Source of the DNA: Anaerolineae bacterium
GTDB taxonomy: Bacteria > Chloroflexota > Anaerolineae > Promineifilales > Promineifilaceae
Direction: 5' to 3'
Length of the DNA: 64,000 nt
Assembly (NCBI GenBank): GCA_020848035.1
Contig: JADLAX010000068.1
Span: 1-64,000 of the forward strand
Shown: positions 1 through 9,193 of the stretch, piece by piece
Position numbering within the stretch: the first letter of the stretch is position 1
How the letters are laid out: each line of letters opens with the position of its first letter
The notes under the pieces: generated by a model
What the model was told of the DNA's origin: nothing
The model's input: only the letters and a program-made list of their open reading frames with translations
Databases searched by the model: none
Translations under genes and position numbers: made by a program

Positions 1-1
1 A

Positions 2-121
2 TGTGCCAATCGCTTGTTCAAACAGATACAAGAGGTAATTGATTCAGTTGAAAAGGTGCTGACTATTCAGAACGATTTAACTCATTCTGATAGGTTTTTA
101 TTTTCAAAAACTTTTTGCTGA
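2..121 (+). CDS. C-terminal end of a probable transposase (partial, cut by window edge)
   Basis: Frame 2 is open from the window edge to a TGA and encodes 39 residues containing ANRLFKQIQEVIDSVEKVL. This resembles the extreme C-terminus of IS630/DDE_3-type transposases, where an 'NRxF..i.elI..ve.fl' segment follows the last catalytic Glu. None of the catalytic residues lie inside the window, so family assignment rests on this short tail. The segment is clearly AT-richer than the genes that follow, which fits a mobile element. It could also be the tail of an unrelated helical protein. Confidence 0.4.
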   Translation, partial: CANRLFKQIQEVIDSVEKVLTIQNDLTHSDRFLFSKTFC

Positions 122-307
122 CTACTTGAACTATTTTGCACCCGTGTTTACAAAATATGTCAAAGGCTTCTGGCGCAAAATACTATGCAGTAATTTAGCA
201 AAGAGGCGGGGTAAATTGAATAGGAAGGTGGTCATTTGACCCCACCTAGCGCGGGGCAGCAACCGGGCAGAGAGCGCCCGAACAAGCTCGTATGGTGTGT
301 GGCATGG
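122..307. other. AT-rich non-coding stretch, possible insertion-element end
   Basis: No convincing gene. The first half is AT-rich like the preceding transposase tail. Composition then changes to GC-rich near base 200, which may mark the right end of the inserted element. A small imperfect hairpin (AGGTGG...CCACCT) lies around 226-247. I could not identify a terminal inverted repeat because the left end lies outside the window. Confidence 0.3.
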
Positions 308-330
308 ATGAGACCTCCAGCAGGTCTCAT
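308..330 (-). terminator. Hairpin downstream of the REC-kinase gene
   Basis: A perfect 9-bp inverted repeat, ATGAGACCT / AGGTCTCAT with a 5-nt loop, sits 6 bp beyond the stop codon of the minus-strand signalling operon. There is no U-tract on the minus strand, so it may be a weak or factor-assisted terminator or an mRNA 3'-end stabiliser. Confidence 0.4.
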
Positions 331-336
331 GGGGGT

Positions 337-1458
337 TTACAGCTCAACGGTTAAAATGGCTCCCTTTGGTGTGTTGGCAGAGGCAAAAATGTGCCCGCCG
401 TGGGCTTCGACGACCATTTTGCAGAAGGCCAGGCCGAGACCTGTCTGACGGCCGTTTTTCTTCTTAAGCGTCACAATTTCATACTTGTTAAAAATGCGCT
501 CCTGGTCTTCCGGGGCGATGCCCGGGCCTTCATCCAATACCTCTAGACGGAAAGAGGAGCGTGCCGTGGGGACGGCCGTTGGGTCATACTGCAAGCGTAG
601 CGTGACGAGGCTGTCTTCGGGCGCAAACTTAAAGGCATTGGAAAGCAAATTATCAATCACGCGTTTGAACAGCGAAACGTCCAGGCAGACCAACAGGTCA
701 TTCTCTGGGGCATCCAGCCGCAGTTCAAACTGGCGCAGCTGGGCCACCTCGTAGTTGGCTTCCATCACCTGCGCCGCTAACGCTTTGATACCAACTTCGG
801 TGGGTTCCAGCTTCAGCGCACCCTGCTCCATCTTGGCCACCGCGAGCACTTCGTCCATGAAGCTGTCTAGCGAACGCAAGCTGCTGCGCACAATGGTGGC
901 GTACTCTTTGTCCTTGGTCCCATCTGCCACACGCCGCAGGACAAAATCGTTGTACAGCATGGCTACTGTCAGCGGCGTGCGCATATCGTGAATGAGCATG
1001 TGGGCTAAATCTTCGCGCAGCTGCAAAAGTGATTGCAGGGCGTCGTATTGGTGCTTGATGCGCAGCATGGTGCGCACCCTGGCCCGTAATTCCGAGCCGT
1101 TGACCGGCTTGGACAAAAATTCGTCGGCCCCGGCGCTTAGACCTTGCAGCATGTCTTCACGGCCGTTTAGCGCCGTGACCAAAATGATGGGAATGTGCTG
1201 CCACCGCTTTTCTTGCTTGAGAAGGCGGCAGACATCATAACCGCTCATACCGGGCATCATCACGTCCATCAAAATGACGTCGGGTTGAATATCGCCAATG
1301 CGCTCGATGATTTCTGGACCGCTGCTGGCCAGGGACACTTCATAGCCTTCGGTCGAGAGCAGGTCAGCGATAACCTCGCGGGCCATCTGGTTGTCGTCGA
1401 CAATACAAATGTGAGGCAGATTGGTAACCGCTGTGGTGGGCGGTGTTGGTTGGTTCAT
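337..1458 (-). CDS. Response regulator-histidine kinase fusion (REC-HisKA-HATPase)
   Basis: A cytoplasmic signalling protein of 373 residues with a receiver domain first and a kinase second. The receiver has the acidic pair D21/D22, phospho-acceptor D65 (LMDVMMPG), T95 and K117 (SKP). The kinase has its phospho-His at H157 (HDMRTPL), an N-box (DNLLSNAFKFAP) and G-boxes (DEGPGI, GLGLAF). No membrane segment is seen. The ORF track extends upstream, but ATG at 1458 has a GGGAG ribosome site and starts just before the receiver. It is the last gene of a three-gene minus-strand operon and probably takes phosphate from, or is controlled by, the hybrid kinase upstream. The output target is unknown. 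Confidence 0.9.
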   Translation of the reverse strand: MNQPTPPTTAVTNLPHICIVDDNQMAREVIADLLSTEGYEVSLASSGPEIIERIGDIQPDVILMDVMMPGMSGYDVCRLLKQEKRWQHIPIILVTALNGREDMLQGLSAGADEFLSKPVNGSELRARVRTMLRIKHQYDALQSLLQLREDLAHMLIHDMRTPLTVAMLYNDFVLRRVADGTKDKEYATIVRSSLRSLDSFMDEVLAVAKMEQGALKLEPTEVGIKALAAQVMEANYEVAQLRQFELRLDAPENDLLVCLDVSLFKRVIDNLLSNAFKFAPEDSLVTLRLQYDPTAVPTARSSFRLEVLDEGPGIAPEDQERIFNKYEIVTLKKKNGRQTGLGLAFCKMVVEAHGGHIFASANTPKGAILTVEL

Positions 1459-1502
1459 GAGTTGGCTCCCTGGGTGTGGCTGTGTCGTCAGACCGGTGGC
1501 TC

Positions 1503-1919
1503 TTAACCGATGGTGGGGGCGAAAACGGCCGTTTCTCTCAGCTCTTCCGCAATCAGGGCCACCGCCCAAACTGGCGATCCGTCTAACACAATCTGCTCCA
1601 GAATCTCAACCTTCAGCTGGAAATGATCGCTGCGGTGAGACGGGGTGTAGACCAGCCGACGGGTGGTGGCCGATGACGGCCGTGTGGGCCAGTTCAGCCA
1701 GGCGGCCGTTGGATAACATTGGTAAGCCGATTGGGCCAGGGCCATAAATTTGAGCTTGCGGGGCAAGTCGTCGTCACTAAACAGGCCCAAAAAGTGGCGC
1801 GCTTGCCGGTTGGCGTACAAAATTTCGTCTTCCTGGTTGATCAGCAGCAGGCCAGACTTGAGGTTTTGCCCCTGACGGGTTTGGGGGTGGCGTTGGTAAA
1901 CGGCCGTATCTTTAATCAT
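1503..1919 (-). CDS. Small PAS-like sensor protein
   Basis: This 138-residue protein matches a PAS fold in its middle: 'GLLLINQEDEILYANRQARHFLGL' has the usual PAS start in which an internal residue or cofactor site precedes 'YaN..a..llG'. No output domain follows, so it may be a stand-alone sensor or adaptor. The start is ATG at 1919, which overlaps the stop of the upstream hybrid kinase by four bases (ATGA), implying translational coupling. The longer track ORF runs in the wrong frame through the kinase gene. It lies between two kinases of one operon, so a partner role in that pathway is an inference. Confidence 0.7.
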   Translation of the reverse strand: MIKDTAVYQRHPQTRQGQNLKSGLLLINQEDEILYANRQARHFLGLFSDDDLPRKLKFMALAQSAYQCYPTAAWLNWPTRPSSATTRRLVYTPSHRSDHFQLKVEILEQIVLDGSPVWAVALIAEELRETAVFAPTIG

Positions 1920-4900
1920 AAGGTTGGCTCCTTGGGCATGGCAGCTTGTTCTGCCAGCAGTTGGTCGATGGTGAGTACCAGCTGGCGCAGCTGCACCGGC
2001 TTGCTCAGATAGACGTTGGCCCCAGCTGCCAGGCAGCGGGCCTTGTCGCCCTGCATCGCCAGGGCAGTGAGGGTGATGATGGGGATTGTTTTGATGGCCT
2101 CGGTTTTGCGCAGTTCGCAAACGGCCGTTAAGCCATCCATCTCCGGTAACTGCACGTCCATCAAAATAAGGTCGGGTGTCTCTTCCTGGGCGCGGGCCAG
2201 CGCTTCACTGCCGCTGCGGGCCACAATTACCCGGTACCCCCACACTTGCAGATATTCGGCAAAAATTTCTATGTTGGCTTCATTGTCTTCAACCAGCAGG
2301 ATGAGCTGGTCATGGGCGGCGGCTGAACTGGCATCACGCAGCTGCGGGCCGTAGGTTTGCTGGTCTTTTTCGGCCAGCTCTTTGGACTGCTGGGGGTGGG
2401 TAAACGGCCGTTGCGGCAAAGTTACTGTAAAGCGGCTGCCTACCCCAACTTCACTGTCTAGCGTCACGCTGCCCCCGTGCATTTCCGTCAGGCGGAACAC
2501 CAAAGACAGTCCCAGACCGGTGCCCTCATGCGAGCGGGCCAGGCTGCTATCTAGCTGCACAAATGGCTTAAACAACTGCTCCATATCTTTGGGGGCAATG
2601 CCAATGCCGGTGTCCCAGACCTGAATCTGGACCGTCTCCGTTTCGGCATCGCCAAACGCCTTCAAGCCCACCTCGCCGCCTACCGGGGTGAACTTCACCG
2701 CGTTGCTCAACAGGTTGATCAGCACCTGCTTCAAACGGCGTTCATCGGCCTGGCATACTTCTAGTGCGAGATCGACGTCGGCAAACAGCTTGATCTGTTT
2801 TTTATGGGCGGCTTGCCGCACAAATTGCAGGCTGCTTTCGCACAGGTGCCCCACAGCCACAGGTTGAATGTCCAGCGTAATTTTGCCCGCCTCAATTTTC
2901 GCCAGGTCCAAAATATCGTTAATGAGTTCCAGCAAATGGTTGCCGCTTTCCTCAATCACTTTCAGCGAACTGGCCTGTTTTTCGGTGATGGGGCCGTGAA
3001 TGCCCTCCAGCAAAATTTCGGCGCGGCCCAGGATGGCATTCAGCGGGGTGCGCAGTTCATGGCTCATGTTGGCCAGAAATTCATCCTTGGTGCGCAGCGC
3101 CCGGGCCAGTTTGGCGTTGGTGGTGTTAAGCTCTTCGCTGCGTTTGAGCAGCGCATCTTCAGCCTCACGTCGTTTGGTGATGTCCCGGGCCAGAGCCTGG
3201 TAGCCAATAATCTTGCCATTTTCAACAATAGACTGGACGTTTTGGCCCAGCCAGATTTTGGCGTTGTCTTTGCCCAGCGCGATAAATTCGTGATAACTGC
3301 TCACAATTTTGGGCGTTGTCTGCTTGCTGTACGCTTGCAGGAGCTTTTGGCGGAAGCTGGGGTGGGCAAAGTCGGAGCAGTGGCGGCCCAACAGCTCGTC
3401 TTCAGAAGTGAAGCCCAACGTGCGCACGGTGACCGGATTGACGTAGGTGAAGTAGCCGTAGGCATCGGTGCGGAAGATGAGGTCGGTAGCCGTTTCTACC
3501 AGCTGCTTGTAGCGTCGTTCACTGCTGCGCAGCGCTTTTTCCATCTTTTTGCGCTCGGTAATTTGGGTTTCCAATTCTCGGGTATGGCTGCGCAGCTCAT
3601 CAGACAGGCGAACCGTTTCCATAGCCAGCCCGGCATGTTCGGCAAAGACGGTGATAATGCGTTGGGCGCGTTTGTCGAAGGCGTCTTGTTGGGTACTTTG
3701 CAGGTCGATGGCCCCAATGATGCGGTCATAGGCACGCAGCGGAACGACCAGCTGCGATTGGGTGGCGGTGTTGTCTGGCTGGTAGCGGGGGTCTTTGGCG
3801 ACGTCGGGGGAGTAGATGACTTTGGCCTGGCGAACGGCCGTAGTTACCAAATTGTGCTCGGCCAGGGGCATCACATGGTTGCGCACGCTGCGGTAACGCC
3901 CTTCGCGGGCCAGCCAGATGAGCCGGTTGTGGGTTTGGTGGAGTACGGCCGTCTCGCCACCTACCTGAATGGGTTCTTGCAGCAGCAGCACGCCGCAGGC
4001 GTCGAAGCCCAATTCGTTGATGGCGGTAGACGCGATTTGTTTGGCCAATTCCCGCACGTTGCTGGGCTTAAACAACTGCACGGCCGCCTGGTAAATCGCC
4101 TTCACTTCGGCGGCGTTGGCTTCAATCAGCGCTTCGGCTTCGCGCCGCTCGGTCAGGTCGGTGATGGTGGCGATGGAGCCAATGATTTTGCCCTGGTGAT
4201 CGTAATGCGGCACACCGTTGATGAGAACGTACAGCGGGGTACCATCAGCTTTGCGCAGACGGGTTTCGTAGGAGCTGGTTTTGCCCTCCAACCGCCGCAT
4301 TTGGGCCTGAATCAGCGTCGATTCGTTTTCGGGGAAGGTGAATTCCAGCACCGTTTTGCCAATGACTGCCTCTTGCGGATAACCCAACATAGAGGCATAG
4401 GCCGGATTCACATACTCAAAAACACCTTCAACCGTGGTTACCGTCACCCCCTGCCCCATGGTGACCATAATTTGCTGGCCAAAGTTGCGCTGTTTCATCA
4501 GGTCCAGTTCCGTCTTCTGGCGCATGATGGCGTTGACAAAAATATCGGCCATCACCTTGAGTGGGTCGATATGTTCGGCCTGGTGGGGCAGGCTGGGGTG
4601 GTTGGAGTCCAGGCCAAAAAAGCCGATGACTTCTTTGCTGTACACCAGCGGCAAGATCAGGGCCGAGCGGATGCCTTGCAGCGCAAGCAGTTTGTTTTCG
4701 CTGCTGGTTTCTTGCTCAACGTCGGTGATGTTTTGAATGTAGATGGCTTCTTGGCGCAGCAGCTGGGGCATCCAGTTCTGGAACAGATCGGCAGCGAGCG
4801 AGCGGCATTCTTGCAGGTTGGTGCAGATTTGTGGGTTGCACCAGTGGTGGGTGTTTTTTACTTCACGGCCGTTTTCCTCAATCAGGTAAATGTAACCGCG

Positions 4901-5218
4901 ATCATAATGGGTGAATGTGGCAATCTGAGCCAGAGCCTGATCAATGCCCTCATCAATTTCCTCGGTAGCCAGGTGAATAAATTGGGTGGAAATTGCGGTC
5001 AAGACCTGGTCGAAGGCGATACGGTCTTGCAGCTTGCGCTGAATTTTGATGCGTTCAACAATCTCCACTTCAAGCTGTTCATTGGTCAGCCGCAGCGCAT
5101 CGGTATGCGACCTCACCCGTTCTTGCAACAGCTCGTTTTTACGGCGCAGTTGTTTGCTTTCTTGCAGCAGCTGGTCGGCCGAGGCTTGGGGCTCTGGGTT
5201 GCGGGGTTGGTCAGACAT
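1916..5218 (-). CDS. Multi-sensor hybrid histidine kinase (coiled coil-GAF-PAS-GAF-PAS-HisKA-HATPase-REC)
   Basis: A soluble kinase of 1100 residues. An N-terminal coiled coil is followed by a GAF domain, a PAS domain (GQGVTVTTVEGVFEYVNPAYA), a second GAF, another PAS (ATDLIFRTDAYGYFTYVNP), then a HisKA domain with phospho-His H720 (MSHELRTPLNA). The ATPase has DTGIGI and GTGLGLSL. A C-terminal receiver carries D1021 (LMDVQLPEMDG). ATG at 5218 was chosen over the upstream in-frame ATG because an AAGAG site precedes it and the conserved part begins there. It is first in a three-gene operon. The signal sensed is not evident. Confidence 0.92.
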   Translation of the reverse strand: MSDQPRNPEPQASADQLLQESKQLRRKNELLQERVRSHTDALRLTNEQLEVEIVERIKIQRKLQDRIAFDQVLTAISTQFIHLATEEIDEGIDQALAQIATFTHYDRGYIYLIEENGREVKNTHHWCNPQICTNLQECRSLAADLFQNWMPQLLRQEAIYIQNITDVEQETSSENKLLALQGIRSALILPLVYSKEVIGFFGLDSNHPSLPHQAEHIDPLKVMADIFVNAIMRQKTELDLMKQRNFGQQIMVTMGQGVTVTTVEGVFEYVNPAYASMLGYPQEAVIGKTVLEFTFPENESTLIQAQMRRLEGKTSSYETRLRKADGTPLYVLINGVPHYDHQGKIIGSIATITDLTERREAEALIEANAAEVKAIYQAAVQLFKPSNVRELAKQIASTAINELGFDACGVLLLQEPIQVGGETAVLHQTHNRLIWLAREGRYRSVRNHVMPLAEHNLVTTAVRQAKVIYSPDVAKDPRYQPDNTATQSQLVVPLRAYDRIIGAIDLQSTQQDAFDKRAQRIITVFAEHAGLAMETVRLSDELRSHTRELETQITERKKMEKALRSSERRYKQLVETATDLIFRTDAYGYFTYVNPVTVRTLGFTSEDELLGRHCSDFAHPSFRQKLLQAYSKQTTPKIVSSYHEFIALGKDNAKIWLGQNVQSIVENGKIIGYQALARDITKRREAEDALLKRSEELNTTNAKLARALRTKDEFLANMSHELRTPLNAILGRAEILLEGIHGPITEKQASSLKVIEESGNHLLELINDILDLAKIEAGKITLDIQPVAVGHLCESSLQFVRQAAHKKQIKLFADVDLALEVCQADERRLKQVLINLLSNAVKFTPVGGEVGLKAFGDAETETVQIQVWDTGIGIAPKDMEQLFKPFVQLDSSLARSHEGTGLGLSLVFRLTEMHGGSVTLDSEVGVGSRFTVTLPQRPFTHPQQSKELAEKDQQTYGPQLRDASSAAAHDQLILLVEDNEANIEIFAEYLQVWGYRVIVARSGSEALARAQEETPDLILMDVQLPEMDGLTAVCELRKTEAIKTIPIITLTALAMQGDKARCLAAGANVYLSKPVQLRQLVLTIDQLLAEQAAMPKEPTL

Positions 5219-5400
5219 TTGGCTCTTGTGATTACGTGAACTTTTATGCAATGGTTTGCGCAAATATGCGGCAGCCGTCAAAAGCTGCGCCCATTTTGCG
5301 TATCATAGGCAGCGCCCCGACGGAAAACAATAGCCTTCAGGTATCAGCGAATAGGGAATATTGCCCTATAACGTGTGTCTCTCGTGTTTGCTATAGTAAT
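5219..5400 (-). other. Intergenic region upstream of the hybrid kinase
   Basis: 182 bp between the hybrid kinase start and the stop of the ABC ATPase gene, both on the minus strand. It must hold the promoter of the signalling operon. Several A/T-rich hexamers (for example TATAGT-like) are present, but I could not choose a convincing -35/-10 pair. No gene or strong hairpin was found. Confidence 0.3.
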
Positions 5401-6282
5401 TCAGGCAAGGGTCGATAGCTTGACATAAATCTCTTCGAGAGCAGACTCCTGCACCGATAGATTTACCAGGTGCCATTGTTCAGAAGAGATTTGATGCAGC
5501 AGACTGCTTAGCTCGTTGAGATCACCAGTGCGAACGCGGTAGTTGCCATCGACCAGGGGGTAATCCAGAGACTGGCTGGAATGGAAGAGTACCTCGTATT
5601 CGCGATGACCGAGCGTGGCTCGGATGGCTTCCATGGTGTCACAAATGAGTAAACGGCCGTCTTTCAATATCGTCACCCGGTCACAAACCGACTCCACATG
5701 GAATAAATTGTGGGCGCTGAGCAAAATGGTTTTGCCCTGCTTGCGCAGCTCTTTTAAATAATTGAGGATAAAAAATGAGGTCAGGGGGTCCAGGCCAGAG
5801 TTTGGCTCATCTAGAATGAGCAGGTCCGGATCGTGCAGCAGCACCCGGGCAATGGCCACCTTGCGCTTCATGCCTTTAGACAGCTCCCCGGTAAGCTTGG
5901 TGCGCTCGGGCAGGTTCAGCCCGGTGAGCAGTTCTTCAATGCGGGCCAGGGTTTGCTTTTTGGGCATCTCGTACAGCTCACCAAAAAAGGTGAGGTACTC
6001 CAACACCGTCATGTTGGCATACAGGGCGCTCTCTTCTGGCAAAAAGCCAATCTTCTTCTTGATTTCTGGTGTGCCCCGGTTCTGGCTCATGTCGTGGCCC
6101 ATCACCTCGACCACACCAGAAAATGGGGCGATGAGCCCGGCAATCATTTTAAGGGTGCTGCTTTTGCCAGCACCGTTATGCCCGATGATGCCCATAATTT
6201 CGCCGGGGCGCACTTCCAGGTTGAGATTACGCACGGCAACGTGCTGCTCATAAAGTTTGCTTACGTCGTTTAATTTGATCAT
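5401..6282 (-). CDS. ABC transporter ATP-binding protein (ABC-2 exporter type)
   Basis: Energises an exporter of the ABC-2 class. The 293 residues show Walker A GHNGAGKS (34-41), signature LSKGM (134-138), Walker B LLILDEP (154-160) and the switch histidine H191 (SAHN). The C-terminal 80 residues form the extension typical of ABC-2 ATPases. It lies 51 bp from, and divergent to, two ABC-2 permease genes, which are its obvious partners. The divergent split is less usual than a single operon. ATG at 6282 is preceded by GAGAGAT. Confidence 0.92.
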   Translation of the reverse strand: MIKLNDVSKLYEQHVAVRNLNLEVRPGEIMGIIGHNGAGKSSTLKMIAGLIAPFSGVVEVMGHDMSQNRGTPEIKKKIGFLPEESALYANMTVLEYLTFFGELYEMPKKQTLARIEELLTGLNLPERTKLTGELSKGMKRKVAIARVLLHDPDLLILDEPNSGLDPLTSFFILNYLKELRKQGKTILLSAHNLFHVESVCDRVTILKDGRLLICDTMEAIRATLGHREYEVLFHSSQSLDYPLVDGNYRVRTGDLNELSSLLHQISSEQWHLVNLSVQESALEEIYVKLSTLA

Positions 6283-6333
6283 ATCTCTCTATCTCTTTGG
6301 GGGATTTTTTACAAGAATAATGGACTTATACCT

Positions 6334-8022
6334 ATGCTTAACTTTAGATTGATACTTTCGATCGCCCGCCGCGAACTGTTTCGCGTTCGGTCTCGCTTTC
6401 AGGGCAGTGCCCGATCCATGCTGCTACTGGTTTTCCTGGCCGCTGCAAGTTTATCCTACCTTGCCTGGCAAAAGGGAGCAACGGTGCAAATGGGGGTTTA
6501 TCGGGTTGGTGTCTCCCCAAATGGTCCTGTTTTGGCCGACGGCCGTTTCATCACCACCACGCTGGATCCCATTGCGGGCTTTGAGCAGCTGCGTCTGGGC
6601 CAGCAAGATTTGTACGTGGAGGCCGACCGGGTCATCGCCCGCGAAGATGACCGTTCGCAGTACGCCCTGGGCGCGGTAAAGCAATATTTGGCTGAGCAAG
6701 AACTCATCCGCCTGTCGGAAAATTATGTGCCAGAAGAGGCGTTCCCCCTGCGCATTACGGTGCAAGAGAATTCGGTAACGGCCGTTGTCCGCGACGGCCT
6801 GGGTAGTGGGGCCAGCGACGCAGCCGATGCCGCAGCGGTGGATGCGGGCCTGGCCAACATGGGCCTGTCTGACTTTGACCTGGCGGGAGAAGATGTGTTT
6901 ATTCCCTCTCTTTCCGAACCACCCATTCCCTTTGCCCAGGTCATCATCGCCTTTTTGTACGTCATGCCCATCGCCTTCATCAACATCTTCTTCACCAGCA
7001 GCTTTATGCAGGAAAAGCTGGATAAGCGGCTCTCCGTGCTGCTCTCTACGCCCGCCCGCCCGGTAGAAATCATCCTGGGCAAGATGCTGCCGTACCTTAC
7101 CTTTTCGCTCATCTCCGTGGTGGTGATGACCCTGGTTTTAGGCGGCAACGTGGGTGCGGCGCTGCTGATTTTTGTGCCCGTCATCCTGTTCATGTTTGCC
7201 ATTTACCTGATGGTGCCGCTCTTTTACCGCACCTTTAAAGACACCACCTTCATCTCTATGCTGGCGGTGACAATTATCACCGCCTACCTAGTGTTCCCGG
7301 CCATGTTTAGCGGGGTGAATGACTTCAGCTACCTCTCGCCGCTGACCCTGGCGGTGCAGATGTACCAGGGGGAGATGTTTAACCTGGAGCAGTACCTCTT
7401 TGCCACGGTGCCGATTGTGAGCATCTTTTCGTTTGCCCTGTACATCGGCACGCGGGTGCTGAACGAGGAGTTCCTGCTGGGCTTCCGCCCGCTGACGCGT
7501 AAGCTGGCCCAGGCGGTTTACCTGGCGATGAACCAGAAACGGCCGTTTCTCTCCATCTTCTTCCTCGCTCTCTGTTTTGTGCCCATTGTCTACCTCATCC
7601 AGCTGGTGCTGCTGGCCGTCTCGCTGAACCTGCCGCTGCAGGTGGCGCTGATTGCCGTGCTGCTGGCCTCGGTGCTGGTGGAGGAAGTGGCTAAGTCGGT
7701 AGGCATTGTGGTGCTGTATCAGCGTAAGGCAGAACGGCCGTATCGCCGCATTTTCACCCTGGCCCTGATTTCGGCCGTGGGCTTTCTGGTCGCCGAAAAG
7801 CTGCTGCTGTACCTCTCGCTCAGCGTCGTGTCTGAGGCGGCACTCTCCACCGCCATCTTTAGCGGCGGGCTGCTCATCGTGCCGCTGATTGCCCACTTCG
7901 CCTTCACCAGCTTTGTCTGCGTGTTAAATGCCCGCTGGCACGTGCGTTATCCCGTGGCCATCCTGGCCGCCGGGGTGCTGCACGTCACCTACAACCTCTT
8001 TATCCTGGGATCTGCACTATGA
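6334..8022 (+). CDS. ABC-2 permease fused to a PrsW-like membrane peptidase domain
   Basis: The first ~370 residues are an ABC-2 permease of the NatB type: one membrane segment near residue 28, an extracytoplasmic domain to ~200, then five or six membrane helices with a cytoplasmic loop 'KLDKRLSVLLSTP'. The last ~170 residues form a second multi-helix block with motifs in PrsW-family order: EExxK (E450, E451, K454), an AEK at 487-489, H521, and HxxxN (H550, N554). PrsW proteins are intramembrane peptidases related to CPBP enzymes. The fusion is one uninterrupted frame. The start codon of the next permease overlaps its stop (ATGA), so they are co-translated. Whether the C-terminal domain cleaves anything is unknown. 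Confidence 0.8.
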   Translation: MLNFRLILSIARRELFRVRSRFQGSARSMLLLVFLAAASLSYLAWQKGATVQMGVYRVGVSPNGPVLADGRFITTTLDPIAGFEQLRLGQQDLYVEADRVIAREDDRSQYALGAVKQYLAEQELIRLSENYVPEEAFPLRITVQENSVTAVVRDGLGSGASDAADAAAVDAGLANMGLSDFDLAGEDVFIPSLSEPPIPFAQVIIAFLYVMPIAFINIFFTSSFMQEKLDKRLSVLLSTPARPVEIILGKMLPYLTFSLISVVVMTLVLGGNVGAALLIFVPVILFMFAIYLMVPLFYRTFKDTTFISMLAVTIITAYLVFPAMFSGVNDFSYLSPLTLAVQMYQGEMFNLEQYLFATVPIVSIFSFALYIGTRVLNEEFLLGFRPLTRKLAQAVYLAMNQKRPFLSIFFLALCFVPIVYLIQLVLLAVSLNLPLQVALIAVLLASVLVEEVAKSVGIVVLYQRKAERPYRRIFTLALISAVGFLVAEKLLLYLSLSVVSEAALSTAIFSGGLLIVPLIAHFAFTSFVCVLNARWHVRYPVAILAAGVLHVTYNLFILGSAL

Positions 8023-9068
8023 ACTTCAAACCACTCCTGGCCATCGTTAAGCGCGAACTGCGCTCTGTCACCCGCGAACGAACCATCATGATTGCCATCG
8101 GCATTCAGCTGTTCATCGCCTCCTTCTCGTCCGTCATTCTCGTGGGACTGCTGTCGTTTTACGACCCCAACACCATCGCCCAAAACAGCCAGGCACGCAT
8201 CCAGGCAGGCATTGTGGGCGACCAGGAAAGTCCGCTGCTGGACTATCTACGCGCGGGCAACGTGCGCCCCATCTACTTTGCCGATCCCGAACGGGCCGAT
8301 GCCGCCCTGGATCAGGGCCTCATCGACACGGTGCTGTACGTGCCGCCGGAAAATACGGCCGAAATTGCCCACATGCAGCTCTTTCTGCCCGAAGCCGAAA
8401 CCCAGTCCACCATCGTCATGATGATGCTGCGCAAGCCGCTGGAGCAGTACGAAAATTACCTGCGCCGCGCTCGCGGCATCGAGGTGCGCTTTACCGACCT
8501 GGAAGGCAAGCCGTCTACCAGCTACGAATTTTTGTACGCCACCATCGTACCGATCCTCATGTTTTTCCCTGGCTTTGTGGCGGGCAGCATGGTGGCCGAT
8601 TCGGTTGCCAGTGAGCTGGAGCACGATACGCTGGAAACGCTCTGGTCGGCCCCCATCAGCCTGGCCCACATTTTTGGTGCCAAAATCGTGGCGGCAATGG
8701 TGCTGGCGTTGATACAGATTGCCTTGTGGCTGGTGCTCCTGCATTTTAACCAGATTGATGTGCAAAATACGGTCAATGTGCTCTTTCTGGCCGTGGTTGT
8801 GGCCGGGCTGAACGCTGTCGCGGCAGCGGTGATCACCACCTTCTTGAAGGACCGCGAACGGGCCCAGTTTATCTACTCGTTGACCATCGTCTTGGTGGCG
8901 GGTGGCAGTGCGCTGATCGGCCGTTCCCCCATTACCCTGCTCACCCAGCTGGCCACCAACGACTACTACGCCAGCGGGGTAGACGTGGCGCTGTATGGTG
9001 GGCTGCTGGTGGTGGTCGCGGCGGGGTACCTGCTCTTTTCAAAGCGGCTGCTGGGTACAAAAATATAA
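8019..9068 (+). CDS. ABC-2 type permease
   Basis: A 349-residue membrane protein with an N-terminal helix (about 22-45), a periplasmic-type domain to about 175, then helices near 180-200, 230-255, 262-285, 292-312 and 322-340. It has the ABC-2 loop 'SELEHDTLETLWSAPISLAHIFGAKI'. It pairs with the upstream permease, whose stop it overlaps by four bases, and with the divergent ATPase. The substrate cannot be inferred. The hairpin just downstream probably ends the transcript. Confidence 0.88.
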   Translation: MNFKPLLAIVKRELRSVTRERTIMIAIGIQLFIASFSSVILVGLLSFYDPNTIAQNSQARIQAGIVGDQESPLLDYLRAGNVRPIYFADPERADAALDQGLIDTVLYVPPENTAEIAHMQLFLPEAETQSTIVMMMLRKPLEQYENYLRRARGIEVRFTDLEGKPSTSYEFLYATIVPILMFFPGFVAGSMVADSVASELEHDTLETLWSAPISLAHIFGAKIVAAMVLALIQIALWLVLLHFNQIDVQNTVNVLFLAVVVAGLNAVAAAVITTFLKDRERAQFIYSLTIVLVAGGSALIGRSPITLLTQLATNDYYASGVDVALYGGLLVVVAAGYLLFSKRLLGTKI

Positions 9069-9077
9069 TCCTCAACC

Positions 9078-9110
9078 ATTTCCCCGGAAACTTTGAGTTT
9101 TCGGGGAAAT
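9078..9110 (+). terminator. Strong hairpin after the ABC permease operon
   Basis: A 14-bp stem (ATTTCCCCGGAAAC against its complement, one G-U pair) with a 5-nt loop begins 9 bp after the permease stop. It is followed by C-rich sequence rather than a T-tract, so intrinsic termination is likely but not textbook. A related stem with the same ATTTCCCCGGAAA core occurs near 50600. Confidence 0.55.
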
Positions 9111-9193
9111 CTACCCCCCCCTCTCCCCAAACGGTTTTTTCACGGCGATAGTTCGTTATTTTCACGGACGACTTCACGTCCCTATGACATAAT

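Noticed and set aside
236-448. 70-residue plus-strand ORF at the left end
   Set aside because: It overlaps the end of the REC-kinase gene and the hairpin after it; no support.
2804-5239. 811-residue plus-strand ORF
   Set aside because: It lies antisense to the hybrid kinase, whose domains are unmistakable. Its protein has no recognisable motif and a composition typical of reversed GC-rich codons.
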